From: Flavobacterium crocinum
GTDB lineage: Bacteria > Bacteroidota > Bacteroidia > Flavobacteriales > Flavobacteriaceae
Direction: 5' to 3'
Assembly (NCBI RefSeq): GCF_003122385.1
Contig: NZ_CP029255.1
Coordinates: forward strand, 4,774,001 to 4,838,000
Length of the DNA stretch: 64,000 bases
The translations under genes were made by a program, and so were the position numbers. How positions within the stretch are numbered: position 1 is the stretch's first letter; every line of letters starts with the position of its first letter. Positions 9,540-17,965 of the stretch are shown piece by piece. Under the pieces are notes generated by a model. That model made no database searches, was not told where the DNA came from, and was given only the letters and a program-made list of their open reading frames with translations.

Positions 9540-10337
9540 TTAATTAACATCGCTGATTAATGCACGGTCTAAATGTACGTAACCTCCATCCACAAAAACA
9601 AATTGTCCTGTAGTATGTGATGATTTTTCAGAAATGATGAAAAGTGCCGTATCAGCAATTTCTTCTGTTTTAGTCATTCGGCTTTCTAATGGAATCGTTT
9701 TACTAATTTTTTTCAAGACCGCCTCTCCATCTGGCAATGTTTTAATCCAATCTTCATAAGCCGGCGTATAACTTTCAGCAATAATAATGGCATTCGAACG
9801 GATTCCGTACTGAATCAAATCTACTGCCCATTCTCTTGTTAAGCCTAAAACTCCGCCTTTCGCAGCAGCGTAACCAGAAGTTCCGCCCTGTCCAGTTAAG
9901 GCAACTTTTGAACCAATATTCAAAATATTACCTTTTGATTCTTTTAAGTATGGAAGTGAATATTTAGCTAAAAGAAAATAACTTACCACATTCAGTTTCA
10001 AAGAATTCATAAAATCCTCGTAACTCGAATCTAATCCGGCGCCATCATTAACACCAACGTTGTTGATAACAGCATCGATTCTTCCGTATTTAGCTCCAAT
10101 TACTTTTACAGCATTTTCTATCGCAACAGGATCGGTTACGTCAGTCTGTACAAATAAAGAATTAACACCTCTTTTTTGAAGTCTTTCCGCGTATTCGAAA
10201 CCTCTTGCATTTCTGTCAACCAAAACCGGAATCGCGCCTTCATCTGCTAATCTATTAACGATAGTTTCTCCAATACTGCCTTCTTTTCCAGCCGAACCGG
10301 AAACGACAACTATTTTATTTTTTAAGTTTAAATCCAT
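9540..10337 (-). CDS. SDR dehydrogenase, probable L-fucose (or related deoxy-sugar) dehydrogenase
   Basis: The 265-residue protein is a classical short-chain dehydrogenase. It has a glycine-rich cofactor segment near residues 14-23, NNVG at 92-95, and catalytic Ser143, Tyr156 and Lys160 (Y-A-A-A-K). Next to a lactonase it fits the first step of the non-phosphorylating route, oxidation of the sugar to its lactone with NAD(P)+. A 6-bp gap to the lactonase gene implies a shared transcript. It could instead act at the 2-keto-3-deoxy-acid stage, so substrate and step are inferred. Confidence 0.8.
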   Translation of the reverse strand: MDLNLKNKIVVVSGSAGKEGSIGETIVNRLADEGAIPVLVDRNARGFEYAERLQKRGVNSLFVQTDVTDPVAIENAVKVIGAKYGRIDAVINNVGVNDGAGLDSSYEDFMNSLKLNVVSYFLLAKYSLPYLKESKGNILNIGSKVALTGQGGTSGYAAAKGGVLGLTREWAVDLIQYGIRSNAIIIAESYTPAYEDWIKTLPDGEAVLKKISKTIPLESRMTKTEEIADTALFIISEKSSHTTGQFVFVDGGYVHLDRALISDVN

Positions 10338-10373
10338 TTTTGTGGGTATTAAAGTTTAGTAGTAGTTAGATTT

Positions 10374-10512
10374 TTAAACACATAGAAACATAGATTTTAA
10401 AACCGTTCAAAGGCGTTTCACCCGCATAAATACACATAGCTATGTGTTAAGAAAATAGTTTCTTTTTTATTCTCTTTTACAAACAATAAAAATCTATGTG
10501 TCTATGTGTTTA
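10374..10512. repeat. Inverted repeat, ACACATAG family
   Basis: Arms TTAAACACATAGAAACATAG and CTATGTGTCTATGTGTTTA flank a 100-base interior that itself folds. It lies inside the fucose-type operon between the dehydrogenase and SDR genes, so transcription presumably passes through it. Confidence 0.7.
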
Positions 10513-10530
10513 TATATTTTTCCTCATTTT

Positions 10531-10633
10531 TGTCATTTCGACGAAGGAGAAATCTTCGTGAGTAGCTCCATACAGAAATTCGCCAATCTTTGTAGAGTTT
10601 CTTGCGGAGATCCTTCCTTCGTCAGGATGACAA
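10531..10633. repeat. Dispersed inverted repeat, TGTCAT...ATGACA family
   Basis: It begins TGTCATTTCGACGAAGGAGA and ends CTTCGTCAGGATGACA, with partly complementary arms. A related copy is at 53275-53380. It sits directly beside another repeat family in the same 325-bp gap, which holds no gene. Confidence 0.75.
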
Positions 10634-10662
10634 ACTAAAGCGTAAATTCTTTATCAAAAAAA

Positions 10663-11676
10663 CTATTCTATTTCAATTAACGCCTTAATCACATTATTTT
10701 TAGGATCAATCAAATTCCCAAAATCAGTAATCATTTCATCAAAACTAGTTCTGTGCGTGATGTATTTTTTTGGATCGATTTTTCCTTCTTTCAGGCATTT
10801 CATTACATATTCGAAATCTTCGATTGTAGCATTTCGGCTGCTCATTAAAGTCGATTCTCTTTTGTGGAAATCAGGGTGACTGAAACTCAATTCTCCTTTT
10901 TGAAGTCCGACCAAAACAAATCTTCCGCCATGCGAAATATAATTGAAAGCGCTGTTCATTACTTTCTGATTTCCAGTCGCGTCAATTACAACATTTGCCA
11001 TATCGCCGTTTGTCAATTCAGCTAATTTTTGAGCAACATCGTCATTCAACGGATTAATCGTTTCGTCTGCTTGTAACTGTTCTTTACAGAAATTCAACCT
11101 GTAATCATTAATATCCATAACGATAACTTTTGCTCCGGCAATTTTAGCAAACTGAATTAAACCAATTCCGATTGGTCCCGCTCCCATTACCAAAACAGTA
11201 TCTGTTGGTTTAACCGCTGCTCTTCTAACCCCGTGTGCAGCAATTGCCAATGGTTCTACCAAAGCCAATTCATCATAATCTAAACCTTGACCGTGCAATA
11301 AATATTGTTCCGGAATCGAAACATACTCAGCCATTCCGCCATCAATATGAACTCCAAAAACTTTGATATTTACACAACAGTTTGTTAAACCATTTCTACA
11401 GGCAACACATTTTCCGCAGTTGAAATACGGAATAAACGTTACTTTATCTCCTAGTTTAAAGCCTTCAGCATTTCCTTTTACATATTCTGCGGCCAATTCG
11501 TGACCTAAAATTCTTGGATATTCAAAATACGGCTGAGTTCCTCCAAAAGCGTGAATATCAGTTCCGCAGATTCCGATTCTTTTAATTTTCAATAAAACTT
11601 CTCCCTCTTTTGGTTCTGGAATATTGGTTTCTTTTAATAGAAATTCCTGAGGTTTTTCGCAAACTATATATTTCAT
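10663..11676 (-). CDS. Zinc-dependent medium-chain dehydrogenase
   Basis: The 337-residue protein has GICGTDIHAFGG (catalytic zinc Cys), GHELAAEY, a four-cysteine structural zinc loop (CGKCVACRNGLTNCC) and the Rossmann motif GAGPIG near residue 165. It belongs with L-threonine/sorbitol-type dehydrogenases that oxidise secondary alcohols with NAD(P)+. Between the FAH-type hydrolase and the SDR/lactonase pair, it may oxidise 2-keto-3-deoxy-L-fuconate (or a related acid) to the diketo acid. That step is more often done by an SDR, so this role is an inference. It could also be the sugar dehydrogenase itself. Confidence 0.82.
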   Translation of the reverse strand: MKYIVCEKPQEFLLKETNIPEPKEGEVLLKIKRIGICGTDIHAFGGTQPYFEYPRILGHELAAEYVKGNAEGFKLGDKVTFIPYFNCGKCVACRNGLTNCCVNIKVFGVHIDGGMAEYVSIPEQYLLHGQGLDYDELALVEPLAIAAHGVRRAAVKPTDTVLVMGAGPIGIGLIQFAKIAGAKVIVMDINDYRLNFCKEQLQADETINPLNDDVAQKLAELTNGDMANVVIDATGNQKVMNSAFNYISHGGRFVLVGLQKGELSFSHPDFHKRESTLMSSRNATIEDFEYVMKCLKEGKIDPKKYITHRTSFDEMITDFGNLIDPKNNVIKALIEIE

Positions 11677-11704
11677 TTTTTTGTTTCGTTTAAATTTCTA
11701 ATTA

Positions 11705-11828
11705 GACGCGGATTATGCAGATTCGCTATCGCGAAGACACGGATTAAACGGATTTTTTTATTATTTTTATTAAACTTAAAATCCGTTTAAATCCGCGTTT
11801 TTACGAAGTAAATCCGTTTTATCCGCGT
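11705..11828. repeat. Inverted repeat, ACGCGGAT...ATCCGCGT family
   Basis: Ends ACGCGGAT and ATCCGCGT bracket an inner pair of AAACGGATTT / AAATCCGTTT type. It is MITE-like in shape and lies within the operon, between the dehydrogenase and the hydrolase gene. Confidence 0.7.
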
Positions 11829-11848
11829 CACAATAACAGATAGTTATA

Positions 11849-12703
11849 TTACTTTTTGTAAGCTACAGCCTTTTGTTTGCTTGTTCCTAAACCTTCAATT
11901 CCAAGCTCAATAACGTCACCTGCTTTAATATAAATCGGATCCGGTTTTATTCCTAAACCAACTCCAGGAGGCGTTCCTGTGCTGATAATATCACCCGGAA
12001 GTAAGGTCATAAACTGACTTAAATAATGCAGTAAATAAGGAATTTTGAAAACCAGATTCAATGTGTTACTGTCTTGATATTTTTTACCATTTACAGTCAG
12101 CCACATTTTTAAATTATCCACATCGGCGATTTCGTCTTTTGTTGCTAAAAATGGTCCAAGAGGCGCAAAAGTGTCACTTCCTTTTCCTTTTGCCCATTGC
12201 CCTCCGCGTTCCAATTGAAAAGCTCTTTCGCTGTAATCATTTAACAAAGCATATCCAGCCACATAATCCAAAGCCTCTTCTTCTTCCACATAACTTGCTT
12301 TTTTGCCAACAACAAACGCCAATTCTACTTCCCAGTCTGTTTTTTCACTGTTTTTTGGAATAATCAAATCATCATCCGGACCGCATAACGAGGTAGTCGA
12401 TTTAAAGAAAATAATAGGTTCTGTCGGAATCGGTGCATTGGTTTCTTTGCAGTGATCGATATAATTTAAACCAATGCAGATAATTTTTGAAGGTCTTGCC
12501 ACTGGTGAACCCAAACGTACTGAAGCATCTACTTCTGGCAAAGCCGAATTACTTTCTAATGCTTTTTGCAGTTTTTCTAATCCGTTCTCTTCAAAGAAAC
12601 TTTCGTTAAAATCAGTTACAAGTGAAGAAACATCATATCTTTTCTCTCCAATCAAAACTCCGGGTTTTTCTTTTCCGATTTCTCCAAAACGTATTAATTT
12701 CAT
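11849..12703 (-). CDS. Fumarylacetoacetate hydrolase-family protein, probable 2,4-diketo-3-deoxy-fuconate hydrolase
   Basis: The 284-residue protein has the FAH core: CIGLNYIDHCKE near residue 75, FFKSTTSLCGPDD, the metal ligands in DWEVELAFVVGKKA, an aspartate in LNDYSER, and TGTPPGVG near 245. Members cleave carbon-carbon bonds of diketo acids using Mg2+ or Mn2+. In the second non-phosphorylating fucose route this enzyme splits 2,4-diketo-3-deoxy-L-fuconate to pyruvate and lactate, which fits the adjacent dehydrogenases, lactonase and fucose permease. It is the first gene of its operon, with a promoter candidate at 12785-12811. Ureidoglycolate lyase-type annotation is the alternative, but context disfavours it. 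Confidence 0.85.
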   Translation of the reverse strand: MKLIRFGEIGKEKPGVLIGEKRYDVSSLVTDFNESFFEENGLEKLQKALESNSALPEVDASVRLGSPVARPSKIICIGLNYIDHCKETNAPIPTEPIIFFKSTTSLCGPDDDLIIPKNSEKTDWEVELAFVVGKKASYVEEEEALDYVAGYALLNDYSERAFQLERGGQWAKGKGSDTFAPLGPFLATKDEIADVDNLKMWLTVNGKKYQDSNTLNLVFKIPYLLHYLSQFMTLLPGDIISTGTPPGVGLGIKPDPIYIKAGDVIELGIEGLGTSKQKAVAYKK

Positions 12704-12784
12704 AATCGTATATTTTTAGTTGTTAGTTTATAATTTGCAGTAATTCTTCTTTTATTCATTTAAAATTCTTCAAAAAGAACATGG

Positions 12785-12811
12785 CAAAATTAATAAATGT
12801 AAAAATCACAA
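12785..12811 (-). promoter_or_regulatory. Promoter candidate for the fucose-type catabolic operon
   Basis: Read on the minus strand, TAATTTTG (12785-12792) matches TAnnTTTG, and TTG (12809-12811) lies 16 bp upstream. The leader to the ATG at 12703 would be about 75 bases. Confidence 0.5.
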
Positions 12812-12976
12812 TTACAAAAATACTTTTTAAAAATTAATATCCGACCTATATTTTATTTTCCGTTAATGAAAATGACTAAACTTTAAATTTTTATAACAAT
12901 TTTTAGACGGTTTGTAAAAATTATATCACTAATTATCAATTTATGTAAAAAAGATTTCTTAAAAAGAAAGGATTTC

Positions 12977-13006
12977 TTGTTCATTTCAATCTTATTCCTA
13001 CTTTTG
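12977..13006 (+). promoter_or_regulatory. Promoter candidate for the SBP/CoA-transferase operon
   Basis: TTG at 12977-12979 and TACTTTTG at 12999-13006 (perfect TAnnTTTG) are separated by 19 bp. The short palindrome AATCGATT follows at about 13034-13041. It is the core of the GH28 operator, but its flanks are not symmetric. The leader to the ATG at 13069 is about 55 bases. The 365-bp divergent gap holds no gene. Confidence 0.6.
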
Positions 13007-13068
13007 TAATTGTAAATTTTACATTTATTATTTCAATCGATTTCACTACCCAAAATTCCTATACAAAA

Positions 13069-14217
13069 ATGATAAAATTAAAAGGCATAACTTGGAATCA
13101 TACAAGAGGTTTGCTTCCTATGGTTGCCACATCGCAGCGTTTTACAGAACTACATCCTGAAGTTGAAATTTCCTGGGAGAAAAGAAGCTTACAAGAATTT
13201 GCCGATGCCTCTATCGAAGACTTAGCCAAAAGATTTGATTTATTGGTAATCGATCATCCTTGGACAGGTTTTGGAGCGCAAACCAAAGCGATTCTTCCGT
13301 TATCTGATTATTTATCAAACGAATATATTAAAGACCAAGAAAGTAATACTGTTGGAAAATCGTACGGAAGTTATGTTTTTCATGACAAATTATGGGCATT
13401 GCCAATTGATGCTGCAACTCCGGTTGCCTCTGCCCGATTGGATCTTTTAGAAAAAAATAATTTAGAAGTTCCTAAAACTTACGAAGATTTATTGGTTTTA
13501 GCGAAAAAAGGCTTAGTCGCTTTTGCCGGAATTCCCGTAGATGTTTTAATGAGTTTTTATATGTTTTGTTGCAGTTTGGGTGAAGCTCCTTTTCTGTCTG
13601 AAGAAAAAGTGATTTCTGAAACCACAGGAATCAAAGCCCTTCAAATGTTTAGAGAATTGGCGCAGTTGATTGATCCTGCTAACTTTAACAGAAATCCAAT
13701 TCAGGTTTACGAAGCAATGGTCAATTCAGACGAAATTGCGTACTGCCCGTTTGCTTATGGTTATTCCAATTATTCTCGCATTGGCTACAGCCAAAACCTT
13801 TTACATTTTTATGATTTAGTAAAATTGAATGAGAATCCAATGATTTCATCTTTGGGCGGAACTGGTTTGGCTGTTTCTTCATTCAGCGAACATATTGAAA
13901 CTGCCATAAAATATGCAGAATTTACTTGTTCATCACAAATTCAGCAAAATATTTATACCGATAATGGCGGTCAGCCGGGTCACTTACAAGCTTGGAAAAG
14001 CCAGAGAATTAATGGCGTGACACATGATTATTTCAAAAATACACTCCCTGCTTTAGAGCGCGCTTTCCTTCGTCCAAGATATTATGGGCATATGTATTTC
14101 CAGGATCATGCCGGAGATGTAGTTCGCAATTATTTGATGAATGGCGGAGACGAATTAAAAGTTTTGGAAGAAATGAATTCGCTTTACGCGGAATCTCTAA
14201 AAATCCAGACGGTATGA
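13069..14217 (+). CDS. Solute-binding-protein-fold protein lacking a signal peptide (SBP family 1)
   Basis: The 382 residues resemble family 1 extracellular solute-binding proteins of ABC sugar importers: a first strand KLKGITWNH, FDLLVIDHPWTG, LPIDAATPVASARLDLLEK near residue 125, PKTYEDLLVLAKKG, and a C-terminal YAEFTCSSQIQQNIY lobe. The first beta-strand begins at residue 2. No signal peptide or lipobox is present, and no ATG lies in the roughly 60 bp of open frame examined upstream. No ABC permease or ATPase is nearby. The stop overlaps the CoA-transferase start (ATGA), so the two are translationally coupled. The protein is therefore probably cytoplasmic and may bind a sugar acid for the CoA-transferase or act as a sensor. 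That role is inference; the fold assignment is fairly firm. Confidence 0.78.
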   Translation: MIKLKGITWNHTRGLLPMVATSQRFTELHPEVEISWEKRSLQEFADASIEDLAKRFDLLVIDHPWTGFGAQTKAILPLSDYLSNEYIKDQESNTVGKSYGSYVFHDKLWALPIDAATPVASARLDLLEKNNLEVPKTYEDLLVLAKKGLVAFAGIPVDVLMSFYMFCCSLGEAPFLSEEKVISETTGIKALQMFRELAQLIDPANFNRNPIQVYEAMVNSDEIAYCPFAYGYSNYSRIGYSQNLLHFYDLVKLNENPMISSLGGTGLAVSSFSEHIETAIKYAEFTCSSQIQQNIYTDNGGQPGHLQAWKSQRINGVTHDYFKNTLPALERAFLRPRYYGHMYFQDHAGDVVRNYLMNGGDELKVLEEMNSLYAESLKIQTV

Positions 14218-15362
14218 GACCTTTAGAAGGATTAATTGTTCTGGAATTCTGTCAGTTTTTAGCAGGACCTTCGGCTGGATTAAAACTGGCTGATTTGGGC
14301 GCACGCGTTATCAAAATTGAGCGTCCCATAAAAGGTGAAGCGTGCAGACAATTGAGTATTAAAGATTTATTTGTAGACGACAGCAGTTTGCTTTTTCATA
14401 CCATTAACAGAAATAAAGAATCTTTTGCTGCCGATTTGAAAAATCCTGACGATTTGGTTTTAATTAAAAAACTAATCGAAAAGGCTGATATTATGACGCA
14501 TAATTTCAGACCTGGAGTAATGGAAAAAATTGGTTTGAATTTTGAAAACACTCTAGCTATTAATCCACAGATTATTTACGGAACCATTACAGGTTACGGA
14601 AATGAAGGTCCGTGGGCAAAAAAACCGGGACAAGATTTATTGTTACAATCGCTTTCCGGATTAAGCTGGCTAAGCGGACGCAAAAGTCAGGCTCCAGTAC
14701 CCTTTGGTTTGGCTGTAGCCGATTTAATGTGCGGGAATCATTTTGTACAGGGAATTTTAGCAGCACTTTTAAAAAGAGCTAAAACCAAAAAAGGAGTTTT
14801 GGTTGAAGTCAGCTTGCTGGAATCTATTTTGGATGTACAGTTTGAAGCCATTACTTCTTTCTTAAATGATGGAGGACAACAGCCTGAAAGAGGTGATATT
14901 AAAGGAAGTGCACATGCTTTCTTAAGCGCTCCTTATGGCGTTTATCCAACTCAAGACGGATATTTATCGCTGGCAATGGGCGATTTAATTTTCATTGGAA
15001 AAACTTTAGGTTTAGATTTAAACGCTTTCGCGGATAAACATCTTTGGTTTGAAAAAAGAGATGAAATCAGAACGATTTTGAGTGAAAGAATTAAAACCCA
15101 AACTTCTGATTACTGGATTGAAATCCTGCAAAAAGAAGGCATTTGGTGCGGAAAAGTTTTCAATTACGAAGAATTAGATAGTCAGCCTTTTGTAAATGAA
15201 TTACAACTGAAACAAACTGTAAAAAATACCGAAGGTGAAACGATGATAACGACCAGAAGTCCGATTCAGTTAGACGGTGAAATTTTATTAAGCGAAAAAG
15301 CCGCTCCAAAAGTAGGACAAGATAATTTGAATATACACGAAGAGTTTATTCAAGCTAAATAA
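14214..15362 (+). CDS. Class III CoA-transferase (CaiB/BaiF family), copy 1
   Basis: The 382-residue protein has the CaiB/BaiF pattern: an opening LEGLIVLEFCQFLAGP, LADLGARVIKIE at 25-36, NRNKES at 66-71, NFRPGVMEKIGL at 97-108, and the catalytic-aspartate region GLAVADLMCGNH with Asp170, matching Asp169 of formyl-CoA transferase. These enzymes move CoA between carboxylic acids through an aspartyl-CoA anhydride. It overlaps the SBP-like gene upstream by 4 bp and is a tandem paralogue of the gene at 15537, aligning without gaps through Asp170. The acid substrate is unknown. Neighbours suggest a deoxy-sugar acid or its breakdown product. Confidence 0.9.
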   Translation: MRPLEGLIVLEFCQFLAGPSAGLKLADLGARVIKIERPIKGEACRQLSIKDLFVDDSSLLFHTINRNKESFAADLKNPDDLVLIKKLIEKADIMTHNFRPGVMEKIGLNFENTLAINPQIIYGTITGYGNEGPWAKKPGQDLLLQSLSGLSWLSGRKSQAPVPFGLAVADLMCGNHFVQGILAALLKRAKTKKGVLVEVSLLESILDVQFEAITSFLNDGGQQPERGDIKGSAHAFLSAPYGVYPTQDGYLSLAMGDLIFIGKTLGLDLNAFADKHLWFEKRDEIRTILSERIKTQTSDYWIEILQKEGIWCGKVFNYEELDSQPFVNELQLKQTVKNTEGETMITTRSPIQLDGEILLSEKAAPKVGQDNLNIHEEFIQAK

Positions 15363-15364
15363 AA

Positions 15365-15486
15365 CTCAACAGATTAAATTAAAATCTGTGTAAATCTGCT
15401 TTTATCTGCACAAATCTGCGTGAAAAAATCTATACGCAAAAGGTATTTCACGCAGATTTAAAAAGATTTTAGCAGATTAAACTAGA
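15365..15486. repeat. Inverted repeat between the two CoA-transferase genes
   Basis: Copies of AGATT/AATCT-rich arms (CAGATTAAATTAAAATCTG, CACGCAGATTT...AGCAGATTAAAC) form an imperfect hairpin filling most of the 174-bp gap. Confidence 0.6.
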
Positions 15487-15536
15487 TTTTAATTATTGAA
15501 AATAAGGATTAAACAATAAAACGGTTAAACAAAAAA

Positions 15537-16676
15537 ATGAAACCTTTAGAAGATTATTTAATTATAGATTTCAGTCAGTTTCTTTCGGGGCCGTCAGCGA
15601 GTTTGCGTTTGGCTGATTTGGGCGCACGCGTTATAAAAATTGAAAAACCGGGAACGGGAGATATCTGCCGTACTTTATATACTTCTGATTTGATTATGAA
15701 CGGCGAATCGTCTGTTTTTCATACCATCAACAGAAACAAAGAATCTTTTGCAATTGATTTTAAAAAGCCTGAAGAACTTCAAAAACTAAAAAAATTATTA
15801 GCCAAAGCTGATGTTGTGATGCATAATTTTAGACCTGGAGTTATGGAACGCATTGGTTTGAGTTATGATGACGTAAAAAGCATTAATCCGAATGTGATTT
15901 ATGGTTCTATTTCAGGTTTTGGAGAACATCCTGATTTAAAAGATTTACCGGGTCAGGATCTGCTTTTACAATCGTTAACCGCTTTAACGTGGTTGAGTGG
16001 CAATCAAGAAGACGGTCCAGTCCCAATGGGATTGTCGATTGTGGATATGCTTGCTGGAGCGCATTTAGCCCAAGGAATTTTGGCAGCTTTATACAGAAAA
16101 GCAACGCATAATATTGGCGCACAAATTCAAGTCAGTATGTTGGAATCGGCATTTGATTTTCAATTTGAAACGATTACGACATATTTTAATGACGGAGGCG
16201 AATTGCCCGTTCGAACTAAAACCAATAATGCACACGCCTATTTGGGCGCTCCATACGGAATTTACAAAACCAAAAACGGCTATTTAGCATTGGCAATGGG
16301 ATCGATTCCTGTTTTAGCTTCTTTGCTGCAATGTGATGCTTTATTGGCTTTCCCTGAAAATAAATTTACACTTAGAGACGACATAAAAAATATCCTTGCC
16401 GATCATTTACAAACGCAGGAAACACAGTTTTGGTTGGATATTTTAGAACCTGCAGACATTTGGTGTGCAGGAGTTTTAAATTATCAACAATTATTTGCTG
16501 AAGATGGATTTAAGGTTTTGAATTTTACACAGCAAGTCGAAATGTTGGATGGCTACACTTATAAAACTACACGCTGTCCGATAAAAATTGACGGCGAATA
16601 TCTGACTTCAGGAAAAGGTTCGCCAAAACTGGGTCAGGACAACGAGAAAATTATTAAAGAGTTTATAGACTGCTGA
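15537..16676 (+). CDS. Class III CoA-transferase (CaiB/BaiF family), copy 2
   Basis: At 379 residues it is clearly paralogous to copy 1, with the same opening (KPLEDYLIIDFSQFLSGP), LADLGARVIKIE, NRNKES, NFRPGVMERIGL and an intact catalytic Asp170 in GLSIVDMLAGAH. Conservation of the active site in both copies argues for two working enzymes or a heteromer, not a decaying duplicate. The stop TGA shares its last base with the ATG of the next SBP-like gene (TGATG). The order is thus SBP-CoAT / CoAT-SBP, two coupled pairs in mirror order. The reaction is transfer of CoA to a carboxylic acid; the substrate is not known. Confidence 0.9.
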   Translation: MKPLEDYLIIDFSQFLSGPSASLRLADLGARVIKIEKPGTGDICRTLYTSDLIMNGESSVFHTINRNKESFAIDFKKPEELQKLKKLLAKADVVMHNFRPGVMERIGLSYDDVKSINPNVIYGSISGFGEHPDLKDLPGQDLLLQSLTALTWLSGNQEDGPVPMGLSIVDMLAGAHLAQGILAALYRKATHNIGAQIQVSMLESAFDFQFETITTYFNDGGELPVRTKTNNAHAYLGAPYGIYKTKNGYLALAMGSIPVLASLLQCDALLAFPENKFTLRDDIKNILADHLQTQETQFWLDILEPADIWCAGVLNYQQLFAEDGFKVLNFTQQVEMLDGYTYKTTRCPIKIDGEYLTSGKGSPKLGQDNEKIIKEFIDC

Positions 16677-17932
16677 TGGAAAAAATTAGAATCGCCGTTC
16701 GAAAATTCGATCCGTTCGAAAGTACACTTCAAAAATTATGGGATGCATTTTCACTTCAAAATAATATAAAAATTGAAGCCGAAATGGTTGCCTTAGAACT
16801 TCACGATTTGTATGAAACCACGATTTCTGAAAAAGGTTTAAAAGAAGGAAAATGGGACATCGCCCATATTAACACTGATTGGATTTATGACGCTGCAAAC
16901 GAAAATGCGGTTCTTAATTTATTTCCATTAATTGGAGAAAATCCGCCAGAAAATTTTCCTTTCGGATGGCATAAATCGCTTTTACATTTGCAGAAACTAA
17001 GTAACGGCATTTTCGGACTTCCTTTTCATGATGGTCCAGAATGTTTGATTTACCGAAAAGATTTATTCGAAAACGAAACAGAAAAAGAGAATTTTAAAAA
17101 ACAGTTTGGTTACGAACTTGCTACTCCGAAAACTTGGCAGGAATTCGCCCAAATTGCCACATTTTTTAATCGTCCCGAACAAAATTTATATGGTGCTGTT
17201 TTTGCCAATTATCCGGACGGGCATAATATGGTTTTTGACTTCTGTCTGCAATTATGGACGCGTGGCGGTTCTTTATTAAACAACAAAAATCAGATTGACA
17301 TTCATAACGAAGCAGCAATAAAAGCATTGGATTTTTATCGAAAAATGGTCAATGACAAAAATGCTGTTCATCCAAAATCAAGAGAATTTGGCTCTGTTGA
17401 AGCCGGTTTGGCTTTCGCCGAAGGACAAGCTGCAATGGCGATCAACTGGTTCGGATTTGCTTCTATGGCAGAAGTAATTGAAGAATCGAAAGTAAAAGGA
17501 AAAATCGATATTACTTCCCTCCCATCTGATCCGGGGCATAAAACAGCTTCTTTGAATGTTTATTGGCTGTATACCATTGGTTCGGGAAGCAAACACCAAA
17601 AGCTAGCTTATGATTTTTTACGTTTTGCAACAACGCCAGAAAGCGACAAATTATTGACAACCGAAGGCGGAATCGGATGCCGAAAATCGACTTGGAAAGA
17701 TGCAGAAATCAATACTTTGATTCCATTTTATCACAAACTGGAAATGCTTCATGAAAATGCATTGACACTTCCTCAAACGCCAATCTGGCCAAAAGTAGCT
17801 GAATTGATTGACGGCACTGTTTTAAAAGCGATTGAAACTGATATCTCATCAGCTATAATTTTAGAGGAAACTCAGAAAAAAATTAAAGAATTAAGTCAAG
17901 GAACAACATTACACAGCTCTGTCAAAAATTAA
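16676..17932 (+). CDS. Second solute-binding-protein-fold protein lacking a signal peptide
   Basis: The 418-residue protein is recognisably a family 1 SBP: KIRIAVRKFDPFESTLQKLW at the start, IAHINTDWIYDAANEN near 65, GLPFHDGPECLIYRKDLFE near 115, PKTWQEFAQIATFFN, GQAAMAINWFGFASM near 250, and a YDFLRFATTPE segment. It starts at the first beta-strand with no signal peptide or lipobox, again pointing to the cytoplasm. Its start overlaps the stop of CoA-transferase copy 2 by one base. It is only distantly similar to the SBP-like protein at 13069, so the pairs may bind different ligands. No transporter partner of ABC type is encoded in the window. Confidence 0.8.
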   Translation: MEKIRIAVRKFDPFESTLQKLWDAFSLQNNIKIEAEMVALELHDLYETTISEKGLKEGKWDIAHINTDWIYDAANENAVLNLFPLIGENPPENFPFGWHKSLLHLQKLSNGIFGLPFHDGPECLIYRKDLFENETEKENFKKQFGYELATPKTWQEFAQIATFFNRPEQNLYGAVFANYPDGHNMVFDFCLQLWTRGGSLLNNKNQIDIHNEAAIKALDFYRKMVNDKNAVHPKSREFGSVEAGLAFAEGQAAMAINWFGFASMAEVIEESKVKGKIDITSLPSDPGHKTASLNVYWLYTIGSGSKHQKLAYDFLRFATTPESDKLLTTEGGIGCRKSTWKDAEINTLIPFYHKLEMLHENALTLPQTPIWPKVAELIDGTVLKAIETDISSAIILEETQKKIKELSQGTTLHSSVKN

Positions 17933-17965
17933 ACTTGACAGACTCAATTTCAAAATATAGAACAA

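Noticed and set aside
13069..17932. SBP genes as parts of an ABC sugar importer
   Set aside because: No signal peptide, lipobox, permease or ATPase is present; FucP is the only transporter in the operon.
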